NCBI GenBank assembly: GCA_018060305.1
Contig: JAGOWF010000153.1
Coordinates: 1 to 6,692 of the forward strand
Direction: 5' to 3'
DNA length: 6,692 bases
DNA from: Pyrinomonadaceae bacterium
Lineage (GTDB): Bacteria > Acidobacteriota > Blastocatellia > Pyrinomonadales > Pyrinomonadaceae
In this document: positions 1 to 5,025 of the stretch, piece after piece
Layout: every line of letters begins with the position of its first letter
Numbering within the stretch: position 1 is the first letter of the stretch
Notes under the pieces: model-generated
What the model was told of the DNA's origin: nothing
The model's input: the letters and a program-made list of their open reading frames with translations, nothing else
Database searches by the model: none
Translations under genes and position numbers: made by a program

Positions 1-1538
1 ACATAGGTTCGCTCGTCCGACAGATTGGCGGTTCCGTCGATAACATCACTCCGGAAGGACTGAGGATGGAAGCCACGCTGACCGGCGAACAACTGCTCGA
101 GATAGCACATAACGAAAAGGTGCTTTTCATCGACCGTTGGTCCGCCCCTGAAGCCGATATGGACATCGTCCGCAGTGTCGGTGGGGCGAATTTTGTAGAC
201 ACCGTTGCCGGCTATCGCGGCCAGGGTGTGCGCGCCGAGGTGATGGACGGCGGATTGCGGACGACGCATACCGATTTTCAAGCGGGAGGCCCGCCGATCC
301 TGCATGGGACCGTTGGTGTCGACAGCCACGGCACGGCAACGTATGGTATCAATTTCGGGCGCGGCACTACCAATCCTCAAGGGAAGGGAATGCTTCCCGA
401 GGCGCAGGGCATTATCGCCGCTTATACGCAGTTGACCAACCGCTATACGCACACCGCCGAGCTCCTGCAGGATCCCTACAAGGCCGTCTATCAGTCAAAT
501 AGCTGGGGCAGTTCGCTAACGACTCAATACACGACGATCTCAGCCGAGATGGACGACATCCTGTTCCTTAACGATTTCACGCTGCTCAATTCGCAGAGCA
601 ACGCGGGCAGCCAGAACTCTCGGCCGCAGGCATGGGCAAAGAACGTCGTGTCAATTGGCGGCATCAGGCACTTCAATACGGCTTCATTCACCGATGACCG
701 ATGGCAGAGCGGAGCGAGCGTCGGCCCGGCCGCCGACGGCCGCCTCAAGCCTGAGTTGGCTTACTTTTACGATAGCGTTTTCACCACAACGAGTTCGAGT
801 GACACGGCCTACACATCGAGCTTTGGAGGCACAAGTGCCGCCACGCCGATCACGGCGGGACATTTCGGGATATTTTTCCAGATGTGGCACAACCGCATCT
901 TTGGCAATTCGGCGGCGGGTCCCACCGTTTTTGACTCACGTCCCCACATGACCACGGCTAAAGCCGTCATGATCAACACCGCCGAGCAGTGGGACATGAC
1001 GATACCGGGCACGGACGTCACACGCATCAGACAGGGCTTTGGGCATGCCGATGTTGCCAATCTGTACAAGCTTCGCGGCAGCATCTTTATCATCAATGAG
1101 ACCTTTCCGCTGACCAACCTTCAGACAAAGACGCATCAGGTCGTTGTTACTGCGGAATCATTGCGTGCGCCGCTCAAGTTCACCATGGTTTACGCCGACC
1201 CGATGGGCAGCCCCGGTGCTACCCGAGCCCGGATCAACGATCTGACCCTCAAGGTCACGGCGCCGGACGGCACGATTTACTGGGGAAATAACGGCCTCGG
1301 CGTAGGTGGCGGTATGTATTCCACCCCGGGCGGCACGGGGAACATTGTTGACACGGTCGAGAATGTATTCATCCAGACGCCAATGATCGGGACCTGGACG
1401 GCTGAGATCATCGCATCTGAGATCGTTGCCGATGCACGGCCTGAAACGCCCGAAATGGACGCCGACTACGCGCTGGTCGTAAGTGGGCCGCTGGCTCCGG
1501 GATCACGCAGTCGCATGCGGTTTGAACGAGGCAATTAA
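1..1538 (+). CDS. S8 (subtilisin-like) serine peptidase, KP-43-like, 5' end cut off by window edge
   Basis: This is a subtilase that would hydrolyse peptide bonds, most likely outside the cytoplasm. The frame is open from the first full codon (3-5) and has no stop before 1536-1538, so the ATG at 66 is an internal methionine, not the start. The 21 codons before it read like the end of an I9-type propeptide (GGSVDNITPEGLR), and the text continues into ATLTGEQLLEIA and VLFIDRW, the usual propeptide-to-catalytic junction. Counting from that Met, the triad is Asp61 (VMDGG, codon 246-248), His88 (SHGTATYG, 327-329) and Ser257 (GGTSAATP, 834-836). Asn179 is the likely oxyanion residue. Residues about 345-475 match the C-terminal beta-barrel of KP-43-type subtilases (LKFTMVYADP, INDLTLKVTAPDG, ending DYALVVSG). 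Oddities are DGG instead of D-S/T-G and HGTATYG instead of HGTHVAG. No anchor or sorting signal is visible at the C-terminus. Any signal peptide lies outside the window. The family is secure; the substrate is unknown. Confidence 0.93.
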   Translation, partial: IGSLVRQIGGSVDNITPEGLRMEATLTGEQLLEIAHNEKVLFIDRWSAPEADMDIVRSVGGANFVDTVAGYRGQGVRAEVMDGGLRTTHTDFQAGGPPILHGTVGVDSHGTATYGINFGRGTTNPQGKGMLPEAQGIIAAYTQLTNRYTHTAELLQDPYKAVYQSNSWGSSLTTQYTTISAEMDDILFLNDFTLLNSQSNAGSQNSRPQAWAKNVVSIGGIRHFNTASFTDDRWQSGASVGPAADGRLKPELAYFYDSVFTTTSSSDTAYTSSFGGTSAATPITAGHFGIFFQMWHNRIFGNSAAGPTVFDSRPHMTTAKAVMINTAEQWDMTIPGTDVTRIRQGFGHADVANLYKLRGSIFIINETFPLTNLQTKTHQVVVTAESLRAPLKFTMVYADPMGSPGATRARINDLTLKVTAPDGTIYWGNNGLGVGGGMYSTPGGTGNIVDTVENVFIQTPMIGTWTAEIIASEIVADARPETPEMDADYALVVSGPLAPGSRSRMRFERGN

Positions 1539-1849
1539 CTCGGCCTTACCGCCGCCTCCAGCCATTCTCTATACGGGCCCGAGACGTTGACCGCATCAAC
1601 GGCAACGATCTCGGGCACCGTGTAGCTATGGTTCTCAGTAATAAAACTCCGCAGATCATCCCATTTGTCCGCCGTCGTCTTTATCAGCAGCAGATGTTCA
1701 GGTTCGCGTCGGACGGCACCTTCCCAGATGTAGAATGACGTCATCTCGGGCAGCACCTGCACACACGCAGCAAGCCGGGCCTCGACGATCTTTTCTGCCA
1801 ACAAATTACCTTCTTCGATACTGGGAACGGTCGTAAACACAACGATCAT
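1535..1849 (-). CDS. cutA: CutA, divalent-ion tolerance protein
   Basis: This encodes a small cytoplasmic protein of 104 residues, the normal CutA1 size. The family forms very stable trimers with a ferredoxin-like, PII-resembling fold, and was linked to copper and divalent-cation tolerance in E. coli; its true biochemical role is still unsettled. Family blocks are seen in order: FTTVPS at the N-terminus, RLAACVQVLP (25-34), SFYIWEGAV (38-46), EHLLLIKT (51-58), HSYTVPEIVAV (74-84) and YREWLEAAV near the end. The gene is convergent with the S8 peptidase and overlaps it by 4 bases. It is divergent from comM across an 89-bp gap. There is no Shine-Dalgarno sequence before the ATG; a perfect TATAAT ends 7 bases upstream, so the mRNA may be leaderless. 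The full length and intact motifs indicate a functional gene. Confidence 0.95.
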   Translation of the reverse strand: MIVVFTTVPSIEEGNLLAEKIVEARLAACVQVLPEMTSFYIWEGAVRREPEHLLLIKTTADKWDDLRSFITENHSYTVPEIVAVDAVNVSGPYREWLEAAVRPS

Positions 1850-1856
1850 GTCCGCA

Positions 1857-1862
1857 ATTATA
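1857..1862 (-). promoter_or_regulatory. Candidate -10 element for cutA
   Basis: Read on the - strand this is a perfect TATAAT, separated by 7 bases from the cutA ATG (first base 1849). Initiation about 7 bases downstream would fall on or next to that ATG, giving a leaderless transcript. The region where a -35 box should be (about 1880-1885) reads TAAAAC, a poor match to TTGACA, so the call rests on the -10 hexamer and the absence of a ribosome binding site. Confidence 0.5.
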
Positions 1863-1903
1863 CCGCACGAGCGGGGCGAGTTTTATTTCGTCGTAAGATG
1901 AGA

Positions 1904-1932
1904 TAGACTTGCTATCGCTCCAGTAATAGTTT
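1904..1932 (+). promoter_or_regulatory. Candidate promoter for comM
   Basis: TAGACT (1904-1909, four of six matches to TTGACA) and TAGTTT (1927-1932, three of six to TATAAT, including the first two and last bases) are separated by 17 bases. The -10-like box ends 6 bases before the ATG at 1939. An overlapping alternative -10 is TAATAG at 1924-1929. No Shine-Dalgarno sequence is present. The match is weak; spacing and position are the main support. Confidence 0.25.
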
Positions 1933-1938
1933 GCGGCT

Positions 1939-3504
1939 ATGCTCTTCCTAACGCAGTCGGCGACGGTTTACGGCATCGATGCGCTGATCGTTGACATCGA
2001 GGTAAATCTCAGTTCGCGCCCAGATAACGACCAATCGCCGCAGATCACGATCGTTGGGCTGCCGGATACGGCCGTGCGCGAATCGCGCGAGCGCATTCGG
2101 GCGGCCATAACAAACAGCAAGTATTTCTTCCCACCGGAAAAGATCACCGTCAATCTCGCCCCTGCCGACCTGCGCAAAGAGGGCGCGAGCTTTGACCTGC
2201 CGATCGCCCTTGGCATTCTCGGTGCAAACGGTGATCTGACCGATGGGCGTGATATCTCGAATACGCTTAGCGTAGGCGAACTCTCGCTCGACGGCCGCGT
2301 CCGCCCCATTCGCGGAGCATTGTCGATCGCTCTGGCCGCCCGCAAAGCAAATATCGCCAGCCTCATCGTTCCCGAAGAGAACGCCCGTGAGGCGGCCGTT
2401 GTTCAGGGTGTTAATGTATTTCCCGTCAAGGACCTGCGCGAGGCCGCTGGTATTGCCCGCGACCTTGATGCCGGACGCAACACAGCCACGCCGCCGATCA
2501 AGCTCGACATCTCTGACATCCAGGCCGACACAGGCAAATATCGCATCGATTTTAACGAGGTTCGCGGTCAGCAAACCGCGAAACGCGCCCTCGAGATCGC
2601 CTCGGCCGGCGGCCACAACATCCTTTTCATCGGCCCGCCCGGCTCAGGCAAGACGATGCTCGCAAAAAGGCTGCCAACGATCCTGCCGCCGCTGCAATTT
2701 GAGGAGGCGCTCGAGATCACGAAGATACATTCGGTCGCAGGCCTCACCGGCCGTTCCGGCCTCGTCGTCGAGCGTCCATTCAAATCGCCGCATCACACCG
2801 TCAGCCAAGCCGGGCTTATCGGCGGAGGATCGATCCCGAAGCCGGGTGAGGTCAGCCTCGCACACCACGGCGTTCTGTTCCTCGACGAACTGCCTGAGTT
2901 TGACCGAAGCGTGCTCGAGGTGCTTCGCCAGCCGATGGAAGATAAGGCCGTGACGATCTCGCGGGCAGCAACATCGCTGACGTTTCCGGCCGATTTTACG
3001 CTCGTAGCGTCCATGAATCCATGCCCGTGCGGCTATTTTGGATCGAGCCGCGAGTGCAAGTGCTCGCCGATGCAGATCCAACGCTATGTCGGCAAGATCT
3101 CAGGCCCACTGATGGACAGGATCGACATTCATATAGATGTGCCCGCCGTGAAATTTAACGAACTTCGCGGCAAGGGCTCACCCGAGGGCGATTCTAGCGA
3201 AGAGGTGCGAGGGCGCGTGATGCGCGCTCGCGAGGTGCAGCTTGCCAGGTTCAACGGTGAAGGCATTTTTTCAAACTCAGCGATGTCGCCAAAGCAGATC
3301 CGCACTTTTTGCCAGCTCGACGACGCAAGCGAGACCCTTCTCGAAAACGCCATGCGACGTCAGGGCCTCTCGGCCCGGGCCCACGACCGCATACTAAAGG
3401 TCGCCCGCACCATCGCCGACCTGAGCGGCGGTGCAGACGTGCTTCCCGAACATCTCAGCGAAGCAATAAACTACCGCTCGCTTGACCGCAACTATTGGAC
3501 ATAG
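1939..3504 (+). CDS. comM: ComM/YifB-family Mg-chelatase-like AAA+ ATPase
   Basis: This is a 521-residue AAA+ ATPase, close to the usual length of about 500-510. In naturally transformable bacteria ComM is a hexameric helicase that drives branch migration during integration of incoming DNA; the family is also widespread in species not known to be competent. The N-terminal Lon-protease-like domain covers about residues 1-180 (YGIDALIVDIEVNL, ITIVGLPDTAVRESRERIRAA, NLAPADLRKEGASFDLPIAL). The ATPase core has Walker A GPPGSGKT (232-239), Walker B VLFLDE (312-317), a sensor-1 block SMNPCPCG (358-365) and an arginine in MDRIDIHIDVP (Arg394). Four cysteines (362, 364, 373, 375) form the family's conserved CxC...CxC cluster, possibly metal-binding. 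The C-terminal Mg-chelatase/sensor-2 region includes LSARAHDRILKVARTIADL. The ATG at 1939 is the first after an in-frame TAG at 1927-1929. The gene stands alone between cutA and the C39-like gene, with no other competence gene nearby. Confidence 0.95.
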   Translation: MLFLTQSATVYGIDALIVDIEVNLSSRPDNDQSPQITIVGLPDTAVRESRERIRAAITNSKYFFPPEKITVNLAPADLRKEGASFDLPIALGILGANGDLTDGRDISNTLSVGELSLDGRVRPIRGALSIALAARKANIASLIVPEENAREAAVVQGVNVFPVKDLREAAGIARDLDAGRNTATPPIKLDISDIQADTGKYRIDFNEVRGQQTAKRALEIASAGGHNILFIGPPGSGKTMLAKRLPTILPPLQFEEALEITKIHSVAGLTGRSGLVVERPFKSPHHTVSQAGLIGGGSIPKPGEVSLAHHGVLFLDELPEFDRSVLEVLRQPMEDKAVTISRAATSLTFPADFTLVASMNPCPCGYFGSSRECKCSPMQIQRYVGKISGPLMDRIDIHIDVPAVKFNELRGKGSPEGDSSEEVRGRVMRAREVQLARFNGEGIFSNSAMSPKQIRTFCQLDDASETLLENAMRRQGLSARAHDRILKVARTIADLSGGADVLPEHLSEAINYRSLDRNYWT

Positions 3505-3604
3505 AAAAAACCTGAGCCCCTTTTACGCATTCTGTCGCATGTGACTATGAGGCAATAGTTTTGAGGATCGACGGAGCGATAAGCTCTTCCGTCTTCGCAA
3601 CTTT

Positions 3605-3610
3605 AGGAGG
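3605..3610 (+). promoter_or_regulatory. Strong Shine-Dalgarno sequence deciding the C39-like start
   Basis: AGGAGG lies 10 bases before the ATG at 3621, and the following GAGAG extends the purine run closer to the start. It is the only strong ribosome binding site in the window and supports ATG 3621 over an in-frame TTG at 3561. Confidence 0.8.
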
Positions 3611-3620
3611 AGAGACAATA

Positions 3621-4451
3621 ATGATCAGAAATAAAACCTACGGCGGGCGCTTGATGATCGCGTCCATTATCGGCGGAATCCTTTTGCTTGCAGGATCTGA
3701 TGCTATCGCACAGTCCAGTCCGGAAAAAGGCTATGCACGGCCCGTGAACGCAAAGGACAGGGGTGCGCTCCCGGGACTCGATCCGGTAAAGGATGAAGCG
3801 GATGTGAAAGCACTCGTCAGCCAGGCGAATCCTAAACAGCCCAAGCCTGAGAGCAAGCAGCCGGGCGCACGCACTCGCGGCTCCGACGCACGGAATCAGT
3901 GCGGAGTCGGCGACTATAAGGGCCTCTGCGGGATGTGGCAATTCGAGAATTGGGATTTTCCGAGCACCAACAACACCTGCGGACAAGCGGCGGCTGCTAC
4001 GATAATCACTCACTGGCAGGGGCTGAAAAATGACTCTAAATTTAAGAGGAGCCTTGCGAGTTATCTCTATAACAATTACGGGCCTAACAATGCCTTTGGC
4101 CTTCTCGGCACGTCGTGGCAACAGGTCGTAAATTCGATCACTGGCCCCTATAAGCTGAGCTGGAGAAAGTCATTCGGCGAAAGTGATTTGCGAACTGAAC
4201 TCGCGAAAGGGATACCCGTTATCGTGATGCTCGATTCGGCGCGTTTGCGTGACAGAGGCTATGCATATCCTGCCTCGCCGGTAGGGATCGCCGGTCACTG
4301 GGTCGTGGTTTATGGCTACGATAAGGGTTTTTATTACGTTTCAAACCATCCTGGCAACTACATCGGCCGTAATGACTTTCTCGAAGCGTGGGACACATGG
4401 ATTCACGGCGGGTTTGACGGCGGAAAACGCGGCTACGTGTTTTGGAAATAG
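3621..4451 (+). CDS. Exported papain-like cysteine peptidase, C39-like
   Basis: This encodes 276 residues. The N-terminus is a Sec signal peptide: MIRNKTYGGR, a hydrophobic core (about 11-24), then AIA|Q as the likely signal-peptidase I site after residue 30. No lipobox cysteine is present. Residues about 31-92 are polar, rich in Lys, Pro, Gln and Gly, and look like a linker or propeptide. The catalytic domain follows. Cys120 in NTCGQAAAATII (codon 3978-3980) is the probable nucleophile and His226 in AGHWVVVYGYD (4296-4298) the general base. Asn242 in YVSNHPGN is the probable third residue, where many C39-like proteins have Asp. Papain-like enzymes have an oxyanion Gln six residues before the Cys; that position is Pro114 here, and the nearest upstream Gln is 107. 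Cys94 and Cys103 could form a disulfide after export. No transporter or precursor-peptide gene lies beside it, so a bacteriocin-exporter role is not supported. The family level is fairly sure; the substrate is unknown. Confidence 0.8.
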   Translation: MIRNKTYGGRLMIASIIGGILLLAGSDAIAQSSPEKGYARPVNAKDRGALPGLDPVKDEADVKALVSQANPKQPKPESKQPGARTRGSDARNQCGVGDYKGLCGMWQFENWDFPSTNNTCGQAAAATIITHWQGLKNDSKFKRSLASYLYNNYGPNNAFGLLGTSWQQVVNSITGPYKLSWRKSFGESDLRTELAKGIPVIVMLDSARLRDRGYAYPASPVGIAGHWVVVYGYDKGFYYVSNHPGNYIGRNDFLEAWDTWIHGGFDGGKRGYVFWK

Positions 4452-4458
4452 CGAATAC

Positions 4459-4487
4459 TTGCGCCGGCGTTGAACTCGGGCTAGCAT
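4459..4487 (+). promoter_or_regulatory. Candidate leaderless promoter for the MaoC-like gene
   Basis: TTGCGC (4459-4464, three of six matches to TTGACA) and TAGCAT (4482-4487, four of six to TATAAT) are separated by exactly 17 bases. The -10-like box ends 6 bases before ATG 4494, so initiation would fall at or next to the start codon. There is no ribosome binding site between the C39-like stop and this ATG. Confidence 0.4.
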
Positions 4488-4493
4488 TTGGCA

Positions 4494-4907
4494 ATGCTTG
4501 GAGCTAACTCGATCAAGGTCGGCGACAGTTTCTCGACCACGCGTAATATCACTGACGAATTGATCCGTCAGTTTGCCGATGTTTCCGGCGATTATAATCC
4601 GATACATCTCGATGATGAGTTTGCGGCGAGAACTCAGTTCGGTCGCCGTATTGCCCACGGAGCATTGAGTGGGGCATTCATATCCGCCGTCGTCGGCGAC
4701 GAGTTTGCCGAACGCAAGATCGTCTATCTGTCACAAACTCTCAAATTCATCGCACCTGCATTCCTCGGCGATACGATCACCGCGACCGCTACCGTATCGA
4801 AGATCCGTGAAGAACGCGGCATCGTCTTTCTCGACACCGTCTGCACCAACCAGCACGGCGCAACAACCGTCCGCGGCGAGGCCGCTGTCATGATCCTCAA
4901 AGCGTAG
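4494..4907 (+). CDS. MaoC-like (R)-specific enoyl-CoA hydratase / dehydratase
   Basis: This is a 137-residue single hot-dog-fold protein of PhaJ/MaoC type, a normal length for the family. Such enzymes reversibly hydrate trans-2-enoyl-CoA to (R)-3-hydroxyacyl-CoA in the cytoplasm, linking beta-oxidation to polyhydroxyalkanoate or lipid synthesis. The hydratase-2 motif is intact: FADVSGDYNPIHLDDEFA, with Asp33 and His38 as the catalytic pair, followed by FGRRIAHGALSGAFIS (49-64) of the substrate-binding helix. The C-terminal half has the expected strands (LSQTLKFIAPAFLGDTI, then TVRGEAAVMI). The frame closes upstream at TAG 4482-4484; only TTG 4488 or ATG 4494 can start it, and ATG is preferred because it lies 6 bases after a -10-like box. 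The gene sits 42 bases after the C39-like gene and 118 bases before a co-directional acyl-CoA synthetase, which suits a role in acyl-CoA metabolism. Substrate chain length cannot be told. A beta-hydroxyacyl dehydratase role is possible. Confidence 0.88.
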   Translation: MLGANSIKVGDSFSTTRNITDELIRQFADVSGDYNPIHLDDEFAARTQFGRRIAHGALSGAFISAVVGDEFAERKIVYLSQTLKFIAPAFLGDTITATATVSKIREERGIVFLDTVCTNQHGATTVRGEAAVMILKA

Positions 4908-5015
4908 CCACGAAATAACACGAAAGAGCACGAATAAGGCCGCTCCCTGCCTTGGATTCGGCATATACCGATACGCTTACTTCGATTTTTGTGCATTTTT
5001 CGTGTATTTTCGTGG
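4908..5015 (+). repeat. Intergenic palindromic repeat of CACGAA units
   Basis: The left arm carries three direct CACGAA(A/T) units starting at 4909, 4919 and 4929, an exact 10-bp period. The right arm (4981-5015) carries two inverted units, TTTCGTG at 4998-5004 and 5008-5014, again 10 bp apart, plus a degenerate third. The arms pair as CCACGAAA (4908-4915) with TTTCGTGG (5008-5015), CACGAAA (4919-4925) with 4998-5004, and GCAC (4928-4931) with GTGC (4991-4994), about 19 bp in a broken stem. The 45-base interior holds two small inverted repeats: AAGGC/GCCTT (4936-4940 and 4949-4953) and TCGG/CCGA around CATATA. The element starts on the base after the hydratase stop codon and ends 10 bases before the synthetase ATG. 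It resembles dispersed REP- or MITE-like intergenic repeats; no target-site duplication is evident and no second copy is in the window. Confidence 0.7.
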
Positions 5016-5025
5016 TTAGTCCTAT

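Noticed and set aside
66..68. ATG as start of the S8 peptidase
   Set aside because: The frame continues upstream without a stop to the window edge and those codons encode plausible propeptide sequence, so this is an internal methionine.
1948..2616. A 222-codon open frame on the - strand inside comM
   Set aside because: It lies wholly within a complete comM with intact AAA+ motifs, resembles no known family, and long antisense frames are common in GC-rich coding DNA. Other antisense frames in comM (for example 2644-3081) were rejected for the same reason.
3544..3562. ACTAT/ATAGT inverted repeat followed by TTTT, a possible terminator after comM
   Set aside because: The stem is 5 bp with a single strong (G-C) position per arm, and the T run is only four bases long; too weak to call.
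3561..3563. TTG as start of the C39-like gene, giving 20 extra residues
   Set aside because: It would bury the signal peptide and has no ribosome binding site, whereas ATG 3621 has AGGAGG upstream and begins directly with a Sec signal.
3571..3592. Hairpin GAGC/GCTC with outer ACG/CGT in the leader of the C39-like gene
   Set aside because: The short stem has a three-base bulge and matches no riboswitch I recognise; it is likely chance.
4462..4469. Palindrome CGCCGGCG between the C39-like and MaoC-like genes
   Set aside because: It has no loop or T tract, so it is not a terminator. It overlaps the candidate promoter, and an 8-base palindrome is expected by chance in GC-rich DNA.
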